From Patescibacteria group bacterium (GTDB lineage: Bacteria > Patescibacteriota > Patescibacteriia > 2-12-FULL-60-25), in contig JAQURS010000003.1 of assembly GCA_028715505.1 (NCBI GenBank), forward strand, positions 50,510 to 114,509: DNA of 64,000 nt, read 5' to 3'. The notes below the pieces were generated by a model. It ran no database searches and was not told the origin of the DNA. It worked only from the letters and a program-made list of their open reading frames with translations. Shown piece by piece: positions 49,101 through 57,724 of the stretch. How positions within the stretch are numbered: the stretch's first letter is position 1; each line of letters begins with the position of its first letter. A program made the position numbers and the translations under genes.

Positions 49101-52100
49101 ATGGCATCTCTCAAAGAGCGACCGGCATCGATTCGTTTTCGAGTCGCGAGCGATCTGAATCGGGAGATGCTGAGAGGCATCACCGATCCAACGGAACGGC
49201 GCGAGTTCATCAATGACTTGCGCGAGCATGAGTGGGTGGTTTTTGCGCCACAGCAGATAGATTTCGAACGTTTTGAAGACCTGCTCCAAAAAGACAAGCG
49301 CCTTCGGGCTTACCTCGAGCGCGAAACAGACCCGGTTCTCATTGCCGAATTCCTAACGCGCAATTACCCGCACATCTTCCTGAGCATCGAGCACGTCTTC
49401 GAGATCTACACGGATTGGAAGATCCGCAGCATGAGATCTCACGGATATTGCCCGGGCGAACGTGAAGAATGGCGCGCGCCAGACCATCTACTCACCGCGC
49501 TTCGCGATTCCGAGCTCATGATGGTTGCAAGGCGATGGCTGCGTAAGGAAATAAAACACCTGAACGCTGACCCTAAGGGTACTTTGGCGGAAGTGCAACG
49601 TAAGCTACGGGCGGAAAAAAACCCCAAGCAACGTAAGCTGCTCGAGCACCTTGGCGGACTCATGAAGAACCTGCTGCAGGAACGGTATCCTGAGTTCAAC
49701 CGGGAGATCGTTAAGGGTTTGCCTTTCCCGAGCATGCATGTCCGTCATTGGATCAACCAAATCCAAGAACGGGGCAACGCGTTGCTCGTCGGAGACGTGG
49801 GAACCCAAAAAACATCGGCGGCCGTGGTCGGACTTGAGCGGCTTGGCCGAAAGGCCGTGATCGTTGTATGTCGCTCGTACGCGGCCGATATGTGGGCCGA
49901 TGAGATCAAACGGTACTATCGCCAGACGATGGACCCGTTGGTTATCCACGGAGCGGACGAATACGAAAGCCTGAGACGCATGAAGCCGTCTGATCTCCGA
50001 CACCGTCGGTTTGTCATCGTCGGCTACGGAGGAATCCAGAACGGCTTTGAAAACGGCGAGGACGAAGGCACGTACGGAGAACAGCTCACGGACCTGCTTT
50101 GCGCGATGAAGCCGGACGCCCTCATAATCGACGAGGCACACGCCATCAAAGGCATCGGCGATCGCAGCCGAAGGGTCTTGAAGATCGCGCAGCTGCCGAG
50201 CGTCCGCAACCGCGTGATGCTATCGGCTACTCCGTTCGAGAATCACCCAAATGAGATGGCGCATCTTGCGACCCTGTTGGACCCGCAGGCGTTCCCGACG
50301 GAAGAAGTATTCCTCGCCATGTGCCACGACAATCCCAGGATTTTCTTCGGGCTGATGTCCCAGCGCATGTGCGATTACTTCGCACAAGAAGACGTCCTCG
50401 ACCTGCCGCCGACCAATCTGGATATTTACCGATTTTTTCCGACGGTAAGACTGGAATGTTCGGCGGACATCAAGCGCATCCATTCCGCGATTCTGGACGA
50501 CGGTTCATGCGAACCGCGTCAAACGGTTTTGCGGCTCATGCAATTCCTTTCCGTGCCGTACGCGGCTCGGGATTGGTACCCGAGCATGAAGGATGCTGAT
50601 TGCTTCCGTGACCCGTTGGCAAATCCCAAGTTGGAGCATCTGCGCCGCGAAGTGGCCGAACGGATTAAGACCGGCAAGGTCGTCATCGCCAGCGGCATCT
50701 TCGCAAGTGGGATTACCCGAGCCATGGATCAGAAGGACGGTGATCCGGAGGTCGACGAGATCGCTTCGCTTTTTGAGCGATGGTTCCCGGACAAAGTCCT
50801 CCGCATCGACGGTTCGACAAAAACCGGCGACGCGATCGACGGAAGAAAAGCAATCCAGGCGCGATGGCGAAACGATCCCGATGCGCGCATCCTGATCGCT
50901 TCGGTCCCGGCAACGTCCGAGAGCCTGAACTTCACGCTGCGGCGAATTCCGGGCAGAGTCGAAGGGATTACGATCTACTATCTGGCTCAGCCTTGGAAGC
51001 CCACGCAATACCTCCAGTTCAACGGACGGTTCCGCCGACCCGGCGCGGAAGTGCCGGTGGAAGTATTTTCGCTCATCGTGAACGGCACGGCCGATGAAGC
51101 CCTGCTTGAACTCAATGAACGGAAATGGCGGAATTTCCTCATCGGCGTGCACGGCATGCCCATCATGACCGAAGAGGAAGACGCGCTCGAACGGGCTACT
51201 TTCAAAAAGCTCGTGCTCACGCCGAACAGTTGGCTGCGCATAGCTTTCGATTGGATGCTCGGCTTGGGCGAAGAAGGCATCCGCCGGTTCCTTGGAGGGA
51301 ACTTGCGGGAGTTGCCCGTGGCTGAAACCCTGGCAACTTATTACCTTCAGACGGAAGATCGCGGAACTTCAGGACATGTCTCCCGCCTTATCGTGCCGAT
51401 TCTCAAGCGTTGGCGTGAGACTGGCACGATTCGGGATTGGGAAGATGTCCTTGACGTGGGCTCCGGTCCCCTCATTCTGGAAAGAAAGTTGAACGCGCCG
51501 CTTCATGCCATCGAGATCAATCCCAAGATGGTTGAAATCGGCCGTGCGCATTCTTACCAGGGTGGGAAAAACGCGATCGTCGGCGGGGCATCCCGGATGC
51601 CAGAGGCATGGTCTGGCAAGTTTTCCCTAGTCGTCGCCTCATTAATCATGGATCTGACGAGCCGCAAGATCCCCAAGGACGGCGGCTTTGCGGAACGTGT
51701 GAAAGTCCTTCAAGAGATCCATCGTGTCCTTCAACTCGACGGACTCGCGTGGGTCATCCTGAAGGAAAAATGCTTTGACCGAGGAAGCTTCGAAACATTC
51801 TTGAGTATTCTGAAGCATTACGGTTTTGAACCGGTCGAGCCGTGGTGCAACCGAATCGAGGCCGTTGACCATCGCACGCATCATTTTGCGGTGTGGTCGC
51901 TCTTGCTGCGCAAACGGACCGAGCTTCATGACGCAAACCCGCCCGGTCCACTCTTTCTCTACGAGCTTTCGGGGGAGAGGAGCGTTCGCAAGCGGACAGG
52001 CGTGCGATCTGTGCAAACGACTGCAGAGCCTTCACAGGTCGTTTTGCACGAGAAGTTCGCCATCCGTGATGCGGCAGGCGATCTGCTTTCCGTAGAAATG

Positions 52101-52346
52101 GTGACGGATGTGGTCGAACCGCCAGGCGCGGGCATTGAGAAACTGCATGCTGGATTGGTCAAACATTTCAGCATTCGGAATCGTATGCTCGCGTCGAGAT
52201 TACGACAGGAATTGGAACGTACCCGTCCGCGATCCTTGAACGAACTTAAAGATGTTTGGAAAGGCCTTCGGAAATACGGCGATATTCCTCGGATCAGCTG
52301 GGCTGGGCTGAGCGAATTCGCCCGTTTGTACTTCCAAGTCGGCTGA
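49101..52346 (+). CDS. SNF2-type helicase fused to class I methyltransferase, 1081 aa
   Basis: AACAGGAGG precedes the ATG. Residues 1-205 are an unassigned helical N-terminal domain. About 205-660 form a SNF2-like helicase: motif I GDVGTQKT (231-238; Gln replaces the usual Gly), II DEAHAIKG (344), III LSATPFENHP (374), V region IASVPATSESLNF and VI QFNGRFRRPG (about 637). About 760-900 form a Rossmann methyltransferase with motif I VLDVGSGPLILE (about 783) and acidic motif II HAIEINPK. The motif IV place reads VVASLIMDLTS, not NPPY, so an N6-adenine or N4-cytosine DNA methylase is not indicated. Residues 950-1081 are unassigned. A chromatin-like remodeller that also methylates, perhaps for defence, is inference. 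Confidence 0.85.
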   Translation: MASLKERPASIRFRVASDLNREMLRGITDPTERREFINDLREHEWVVFAPQQIDFERFEDLLQKDKRLRAYLERETDPVLIAEFLTRNYPHIFLSIEHVFEIYTDWKIRSMRSHGYCPGEREEWRAPDHLLTALRDSELMMVARRWLRKEIKHLNADPKGTLAEVQRKLRAEKNPKQRKLLEHLGGLMKNLLQERYPEFNREIVKGLPFPSMHVRHWINQIQERGNALLVGDVGTQKTSAAVVGLERLGRKAVIVVCRSYAADMWADEIKRYYRQTMDPLVIHGADEYESLRRMKPSDLRHRRFVIVGYGGIQNGFENGEDEGTYGEQLTDLLCAMKPDALIIDEAHAIKGIGDRSRRVLKIAQLPSVRNRVMLSATPFENHPNEMAHLATLLDPQAFPTEEVFLAMCHDNPRIFFGLMSQRMCDYFAQEDVLDLPPTNLDIYRFFPTVRLECSADIKRIHSAILDDGSCEPRQTVLRLMQFLSVPYAARDWYPSMKDADCFRDPLANPKLEHLRREVAERIKTGKVVIASGIFASGITRAMDQKDGDPEVDEIASLFERWFPDKVLRIDGSTKTGDAIDGRKAIQARWRNDPDARILIASVPATSESLNFTLRRIPGRVEGITIYYLAQPWKPTQYLQFNGRFRRPGAEVPVEVFSLIVNGTADEALLELNERKWRNFLIGVHGMPIMTEEEDALERATFKKLVLTPNSWLRIAFDWMLGLGEEGIRRFLGGNLRELPVAETLATYYLQTEDRGTSGHVSRLIVPILKRWRETGTIRDWEDVLDVGSGPLILERKLNAPLHAIEINPKMVEIGRAHSYQGGKNAIVGGASRMPEAWSGKFSLVVASLIMDLTSRKIPKDGGFAERVKVLQEIHRVLQLDGLAWVILKEKCFDRGSFETFLSILKHYGFEPVEPWCNRIEAVDHRTHHFAVWSLLLRKRTELHDANPPGPLFLYELSGERSVRKRTGVRSVQTTAEPSQVVLHEKFAIRDAAGDLLSVEMVTDVVEPPGAGIEKLHAGLVKHFSIRNRMLASRLRQELERTRPRSLNELKDVWKGLRKYGDIPRISWAGLSEFARLYFQVG

Positions 52347-52366
52347 CCAAGCACCTTCCTTATGGT

Positions 52367-52391
52367 CGCATCCCCAGATGCGGCTTTTTTA
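52367..52391 (+). terminator. terminator of the SNF2-methyltransferase gene
   Basis: CGCATC/GATGCG stem with loop CCCA, then GCTTTTTTATTTA. Confidence 0.8.
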
Positions 52392-52463
52392 TTTACAAAA
52401 CTATACAATACCTTGCAGGGCACTAATGGGTCGCGTATCTTTTTCCGCCAGAGGGCATCAAAA

Positions 52464-52490
52464 TAAAAAATAGCGACTAGAGGTGTCGCT
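52464..52490 (-). terminator. terminator of the dipeptidase gene, overlapping its end
   Basis: Minus strand AGCGAC/GTCGCT stem, then ATTTTTTATTTT. The stem includes the stop codon and the last codons. Confidence 0.65.
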
Positions 52491-53628
52491 TTGGAATGTG
52501 GCCTTTCTTCATCCGGTAGTCTTTCGAGAAGGCGAGGTTGGTTCGGATCCAAGTCTTGGCGTTTTCGGCCAGGACTTTTCGGATGTGTTCGTCCGAAAAA
52601 TGGAACCGGCCAGCCAATAGGTCGCCCAAGCGCGAGCAGACTTCCTTGGGATTCTTCATCCCAATCAGGAAAGAAGGCGGAACCCCGCCGAAATCGGCGC
52701 CAATAGCCAGCGAGTCGATCCCGTGCGGGAACTGAGCCAGGCGGTCGATCGTCTCGGCCAGTTGATCCTGGTTCTGGAAAAAAGGACGCGAGACGCCTAG
52801 ACCGACGATGCCACCCAGGCTCATGAGGCGCTTGATTTCGATGTCCCTGAGCCCGCGTTTTTCGGCTTTGTCCGCGAAGGCGGGATCCTTGGCGATGGCT
52901 TCGGATGGCGCCCCGTGGGTGTACGCAATTTGCGAACCCTTCGCGTAGTCCTCGGCGTAGTCGAGAATATCCACGCGCGTCTGCGGAAGGGAGTGCGCCA
53001 GGTCGACTATCAGGCCGTTACGGATTATTTGGTCGACCGCGTAGTAGCCGTACGGCGTCAGGCCGTCTTCGGCCAAAGGCGTATGGTATCCGTACTGGAT
53101 CCCGAAGATCCTGACGCAGTTCATGACGAGCGATCCCACCATGGAATCGATGTCATATTCGTTCAGGGTCTTAACCCCGTCGAGCAGATGAAGGCCCTCG
53201 ATGGAGACGACGACTGAGGTGGCCGCCGAATCGGCGATGTCTTTGCCGCGTTGGACCAAGCGCACGCCGTCCAGCGTCCAACGCGCGACCATCCAGGCCG
53301 TTTCCTCAGCGACCTTCTCCATAGCCGTCCTGTCAAGCTTGTTCCATTCGTCGTAGATGCTGGCCACCACGAATCCGTATTGGTCTTTGACGGCCCAGCC
53401 TACGAGGGTTTCGTAGGCTTTTTCCGACATCCCAGCCCCGGTTTCGTAGGCAGCCTCGCAGTCCTCTTGCTCGACTCCGAACTGGAGCATTCTTTGCAGG
53501 ACAGAGTGTTCACCGTTCCGCCCGATGTCAGGGTAAAGATCCGGGTACTGGCTGTACTCGCATTCTTGTTGCCGCTGGAACGGAAGTCTAACGTCGTCGT
53601 GCAGTGAAGAGAGCTTGAGTTCACTCAT
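52477..53628 (-). CDS. membrane-dipeptidase-like (M19) metallohydrolase
   Basis: A 383-aa protein with the M19 signature order: HDDVRLP at the start (counterpart of the H-x-D metal pair), VVVSIEGLHLL with the bridging Glu, a GLTPYG segment, LIVDLAHS and AYTHGAPS with metal His, and LAIGADFGG. No signal peptide is seen, so it is probably cytosolic. Peptide or D-amino-acid dipeptide hydrolysis is the family function; the substrate here is unknown. GGAGGAAGG precedes the ATG at 53628. Confidence 0.85.
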   Translation of the reverse strand: MSELKLSSLHDDVRLPFQRQQECEYSQYPDLYPDIGRNGEHSVLQRMLQFGVEQEDCEAAYETGAGMSEKAYETLVGWAVKDQYGFVVASIYDEWNKLDRTAMEKVAEETAWMVARWTLDGVRLVQRGKDIADSAATSVVVSIEGLHLLDGVKTLNEYDIDSMVGSLVMNCVRIFGIQYGYHTPLAEDGLTPYGYYAVDQIIRNGLIVDLAHSLPQTRVDILDYAEDYAKGSQIAYTHGAPSEAIAKDPAFADKAEKRGLRDIEIKRLMSLGGIVGLGVSRPFFQNQDQLAETIDRLAQFPHGIDSLAIGADFGGVPPSFLIGMKNPKEVCSRLGDLLAGRFHFSDEHIRKVLAENAKTWIRTNLAFSKDYRMKKGHIPKRHL

Positions 53629-53751
53629 TCCTTCCTCCTACGGGGCACTTAAGAGGATATTTTGAAAAAAGTCAAGAATCTGAGCAATAAAAATAGACCC
53701 GCACACGAGGTCAGATGGTTTGATTTGTGTTTGGGTCTGAGTAGGGGGGGG

Positions 53752-54120
53752 CTAGGCGGAGAGATCGAGCTGACTGGGTCGGAATCCGAGCGATCTCCAG
53801 ATGATTGGAAACGACTTACATCGCCGGTGGAGCGCCCAGAAATCAGCGGCCAGTTCGGGCGACCGGCCCGGAATATCCAGGCGATCGCCGATCTCCTTGA
53901 ACAGGAAAGTGAGCTCCTGGGAATTGGTGCCGTGTTTCAAGTAGGACCGGGCTCGTCCGATCTGGACGATGCCGCAAGCGTCGCCGCAGATTTCGAAGAA
54001 ACAGTTAGCCAGCGTGAGGCTTTCATGGACGGTCGGAAGCAGGTTCTCAAACGTGCCTACGGACAAGGCGAGATTCAGTTGACGCTTTTTGGCGTCGGTT
54101 ACCAACTGGGCTAATTCCAC
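53752..54120 (-). CDS. hypothetical protein, 122 aa
   Basis: A GTG start at 54120 with CAGGGGG upstream. Soluble, mainly helical; three cysteines (ANCFFEICGDACG) in the middle and a basic Trp-containing C-terminal part (AADFWALHRRCKSFP). No family recognised. The opposite-strand frame at 53662-54114 is less natural. Confidence 0.55.
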   Translation of the reverse strand: MELAQLVTDAKKRQLNLALSVGTFENLLPTVHESLTLANCFFEICGDACGIVQIGRARSYLKHGTNSQELTFLFKEIGDRLDIPGRSPELAADFWALHRRCKSFPIIWRSLGFRPSQLDLSA

Positions 54121-54260
54121 TATTGCCCCCTGTAGTTGAGGTTGAAAGTTACGAGTTGACCCTATTCTACTACGGACGTAGTGCAGGTAAACCCACGATG
54201 TGGATAAGCTATTTATCAGAATCCAGCGCTCTTGTCTAGAGCTCAGGTGCGTGGCACCCT

Positions 54261-56345
54261 ATGTTTATGCTTGCCTGGAAGGATCCCGTCACCTACATCC
54301 ACGGCCTGACCGCCCAACAGAGGCGGGTTTTAAAACAATTGGAAGTTGAAACAGTAGGGGATTTGCTCTCAATCCTTCCCAGGCGTTACGACGACTATTC
54401 GAATTTGGTGAAGATCGCTTACATGCCGATCGGCGAGCCGGTCACGCTTAAAGTAAAAATCAAGCAACTTAAAAAACTCCCGACTTTCAGGCGGCGCTTT
54501 GTCATGATCCGCGGCTTACTGGAAGACGATTCGGGCGCGGTCGCGGCCACCTGGTTCAACCAGCCCTGGATGCTCGAACAACTCAAGCCTGGAGATGAGG
54601 TTTACGTCTCGGGCGTGGCCAAGCGTCACCCCCGTTTTGGTTTGGGATTCGCGAGTCCGCTTTGGGAGCCGGCTAACGCGGAGACTTTGGCGGCCGGCAA
54701 TATCGCGCCGGTTTATCCGTTGGTGGGCCAGGTGACGCAAAAGACCTTGCGCAAGATCATGAAAGCCGCGGTTGACGATCTCTCGGATATAGAGGATTCG
54801 ATGCCGGTTGAAATATTGGCCAATCAGCACTTGCCGATACTCATTGACGCTTTGCGTCTCGTGCATCGCCCGGCCATAGCTGAAGACGCTGAGAAGGGGA
54901 GAAGCCGTTTCGTTTTTGACGAAGTTTTTTTCTACCAACTCGCTTTGCGTCTGGCGCGCAATGAGGCTGATTTGGGAGGCGCGCCGCAAATTAAATTCGA
55001 CGAAGCTTTTGCTAAAAAATTCGTGGCGCAACTTCCGTTCGAACTCACGCCCGACCAAAAGCGCGCGGCTTGGTCCGCTTTCAAAGATCTTGAGCAAAGC
55101 CGCCCCATGCGGCGCCTGGTGCAGGGCGACGTGGGATCAGGCAAAACGGTTGTGGCGGCTTTTTGCGCGGCCATGGTTTACCGCGGCGGACTTTCCACTG
55201 CTTTCATGGCCCCGACCGACATCCTGGCCAAGCAACACGCTTTAACTTTGCAGAGATTTTTTAAACCCCATCACATCCCCGTACTACTCGTCACTTCATC
55301 CACCAGATATCTTGATGAAGGCGGAGAGATAACTAAACTTTCCATCCAGGAAACTAAAAACCGGCTGGCGGCCGGCCGAATCGTGGCCGTGGGCACACAC
55401 GCGCTTCTCGAGCGGGATCAATGTCCGTCCGACTTGGCCTTGGCCATCGTGGACGAGCAACACCGTTTTGGAGTTGCCCAACGCGAGGCCCTGACCGTGC
55501 TGGAACGCCCCGACAAAATGGTGCCGCATTTGCTTTCCATGACAGCCACGCCCATTCCACGTTCGTTGGCTATGACGCTCTTTGGCGATCTGGACGTTTC
55601 GACCATCAAGACTAAACCAGCCGGCCGCCAGCCAGTTACGACCCGCATCATGGTCGGGGAGACGGGACGCAATCTGGCTTATCAAGCCGTCAAAGAGGCG
55701 GTTCGTCGCGGAGAACAGGCCTTTATTGTCTGCCCGCTCATTGATCCTTCGGACAAGCTCGGTTCAAAAAGCGTGGAAGAGGAGATCGTCCGCTTGCGCA
55801 ACGGGCCGCTCAAAGGCTTGAAGCTGCTCGCCTTGCACGGAAAATTATCGGCCGTCGACAAGGATCAGGCCATGAATGATTTTAAAGAAAAGAAAGCCGA
55901 CGTTTTGATCGCGACCACGGTGGTTGAAGTCGGTGTCGACATCCCGAATGCCACCATCATGCTGATCGAAAGCGCGGAGCGGTTCGGACTGGCCCAACTC
56001 CACCAACTCCGCGGCCGTATCGGACGCTCCGACAAGCCTTGCGTCTGCCATCTCATTGCCACGGATGAAGACGCGGACATTACTCGGCTTAAGGTCCTCG
56101 AACGCACGACCGACGGGTTTGAAGTCGCGGAAGAGGATTTGAAGATTCGGGGCAGCGGCAACTTGCTTGGTTATGAGCAAAGCGGACGGAGTTTGTTCAG
56201 GTATGCCCGTTTTACCGACGTGGGCATCATGTCTCAGGCCCGCGATCAGGCTTTGGAAATATTGAAAAATGATCCATTGCTGAAAAATAATCAGACGCTT
56301 CGATCAAGAGCCGAAGAAGTCAGGCAGACGGCGCATGGGGAATAG
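54261..56345 (+). CDS. recG: ATP-dependent DNA helicase RecG
   Basis: A 694-aa protein with the RecG layout: an N-terminal wedge/OB domain (GLTAQQRRVLKQLEVETVGDLL; YDDYS), then SF2 helicase domains with GDVGSGKT, DEQHRFGVAQRE, SMTATPIPRSL, ATTVVEVGVDIPN and LHQLRGRIGRSD, and a C-terminal TRG-like segment (GFEVAEEDLKIRGSGNLLG). It remodels stalled forks and branched DNA. Its TAG abuts the radA TAG with no gap. ATG 54261 and 54267 are both possible. Confidence 0.96.
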   Translation: MFMLAWKDPVTYIHGLTAQQRRVLKQLEVETVGDLLSILPRRYDDYSNLVKIAYMPIGEPVTLKVKIKQLKKLPTFRRRFVMIRGLLEDDSGAVAATWFNQPWMLEQLKPGDEVYVSGVAKRHPRFGLGFASPLWEPANAETLAAGNIAPVYPLVGQVTQKTLRKIMKAAVDDLSDIEDSMPVEILANQHLPILIDALRLVHRPAIAEDAEKGRSRFVFDEVFFYQLALRLARNEADLGGAPQIKFDEAFAKKFVAQLPFELTPDQKRAAWSAFKDLEQSRPMRRLVQGDVGSGKTVVAAFCAAMVYRGGLSTAFMAPTDILAKQHALTLQRFFKPHHIPVLLVTSSTRYLDEGGEITKLSIQETKNRLAAGRIVAVGTHALLERDQCPSDLALAIVDEQHRFGVAQREALTVLERPDKMVPHLLSMTATPIPRSLAMTLFGDLDVSTIKTKPAGRQPVTTRIMVGETGRNLAYQAVKEAVRRGEQAFIVCPLIDPSDKLGSKSVEEEIVRLRNGPLKGLKLLALHGKLSAVDKDQAMNDFKEKKADVLIATTVVEVGVDIPNATIMLIESAERFGLAQLHQLRGRIGRSDKPCVCHLIATDEDADITRLKVLERTTDGFEVAEEDLKIRGSGNLLGYEQSGRSLFRYARFTDVGIMSQARDQALEILKNDPLLKNNQTLRSRAEEVRQTAHGE

Positions 56346-57692
56346 CTAGCTTAGAGCCTCCCTCACCGTTTTGCATTGAACGACCTCGATGCCCGCGGGC
56401 GGATTTTTGAGCGTGGGACAGACGACAGTTTTGAATCCCATGCGGGCTATTTCTTTAATGCGGAGTTCGGGCAAAGCGACCGGGCGGAGCTCGCCGGTCA
56501 AACCAATCTCGCCGAAAAACGCCGTTTTCGGGTCATTCGGTTGGTTTTTGACTGCGCTCGCGATGGCGGCGGCTAAAGCCAAGTCTGCTCCCGGGTCGCG
56601 AACCGAAAGGCCGCCGGCCGCGTTGGCAAAAACGTCTTTGTCGTAAACTTGGATGCCGGCGTGCCTCGTCAAAACCGCGAGTAACATGTTTAAACGCGAG
56701 GCGTCCAAGCCGTTGGCTTTGCGGACTGGGGCGCTGTAGCCCGCGGCCGTCACCAAAGCTTGCAACTCAACCAAAAGCGGACGGCGGCCTTCGAGCATGG
56801 CTCCGACGGCAGAGCCGGCGGCGGCCGCGACCCGGGCATCCAAAAGCGCGACTGAAGGGTCGGTTATGACTTTCAAGCCTTTTTCATCCATGTCCAAGAG
56901 CGCGGTTTCGTCCGTCGATCCGAAGCGATGTTTGATGGCGCGGAGGATCCGGAAACGGTGCAATTTATCGCCTTCCAAAGAAAGAACGGTATCAACCACG
57001 TGCTCTAAAACTCGCGGACCCGCAATATCTCCGTCTTTTGTCACCTGACCCACGAGAATGATTGGGACGCCGGTTTTTTTAGCGGCTTGCGTCAAAAGTG
57101 CGGCGCAAGCTTTGACCTGTGAAACATTGCCTGCCTCGCCCGAAGCCTGCTCGGTCGTCACGCTCTGGATCGAATCAATGATGGCCAAATCAGGCTTGGC
57201 CGCTTCGATGGTGGCGGCGACCACCTCGGCCCTCGTATCATCAAGATAGCTCAAAGTATCTGAGACGTTTTGCGTGAGGCGAGTCAACCTGAGATGAATC
57301 TGGGCGGGGGACTCTTCGCCTGTAACGTATAAAACTTTTTTTCCTCCTTGCGCCAGAGCCAGGGCAACCTGCGAAAGCAATGTCGATTTGCCCATGCCCG
57401 GTTCGCCCGCGAGCAACGTGGCCGATCCCTGGACCAAGCCGCCGCCAAGAACAAGATCTAATCCTTGAAAAGCGGTCGCGAGATTCGGTTTGACGGAGTG
57501 GTGATCCAACTCGGAAAAATTTTTGATCTGCCCAGGGGTCGATCGTACTATGTGCTCGGTATTCTGAACTTCCGGAATAGTCGGTTCCTTTCCGATTGTT
57601 CCCCAGGCGCCGCAACTTAAACAACGCCCTGACCACTTGGGGGATTGGGCGTCGCAATTGGAACAGACGTAAACCAGGCTCGTCTTAGTCAT
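56346..57692 (-). CDS. radA: DNA repair protein RadA/Sms
   Basis: A 448-aa protein with a zinc finger (CSNCDAQSPKWSGRCLSCGAWG), a RecA-like ATPase (GEPGMGKSTLL, ATIEAAKPDLAIIDSIQ), the RadA motif as KHRFGSTDE (usual form KNRFG) and a C-terminal Lon-protease-like domain. It extends D-loops in recombination and supports transformation, fitting dprA and comF in the window. TAGTAT lies 6 nt before the ATG. Confidence 0.96.
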   Translation of the reverse strand: MTKTSLVYVCSNCDAQSPKWSGRCLSCGAWGTIGKEPTIPEVQNTEHIVRSTPGQIKNFSELDHHSVKPNLATAFQGLDLVLGGGLVQGSATLLAGEPGMGKSTLLSQVALALAQGGKKVLYVTGEESPAQIHLRLTRLTQNVSDTLSYLDDTRAEVVAATIEAAKPDLAIIDSIQSVTTEQASGEAGNVSQVKACAALLTQAAKKTGVPIILVGQVTKDGDIAGPRVLEHVVDTVLSLEGDKLHRFRILRAIKHRFGSTDETALLDMDEKGLKVITDPSVALLDARVAAAAGSAVGAMLEGRRPLLVELQALVTAAGYSAPVRKANGLDASRLNMLLAVLTRHAGIQVYDKDVFANAAGGLSVRDPGADLALAAAIASAVKNQPNDPKTAFFGEIGLTGELRPVALPELRIKEIARMGFKTVVCPTLKNPPAGIEVVQCKTVREALS

Positions 57693-57724
57693 GACGGTAT
57701 ACTAACCATCCGACAAACCCCCGT

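Noticed and set aside
53662-54114. Plus-strand frame of 150 codons
   Set aside because: The minus-strand frame has a better ribosome site and more natural composition. The choice is not certain.
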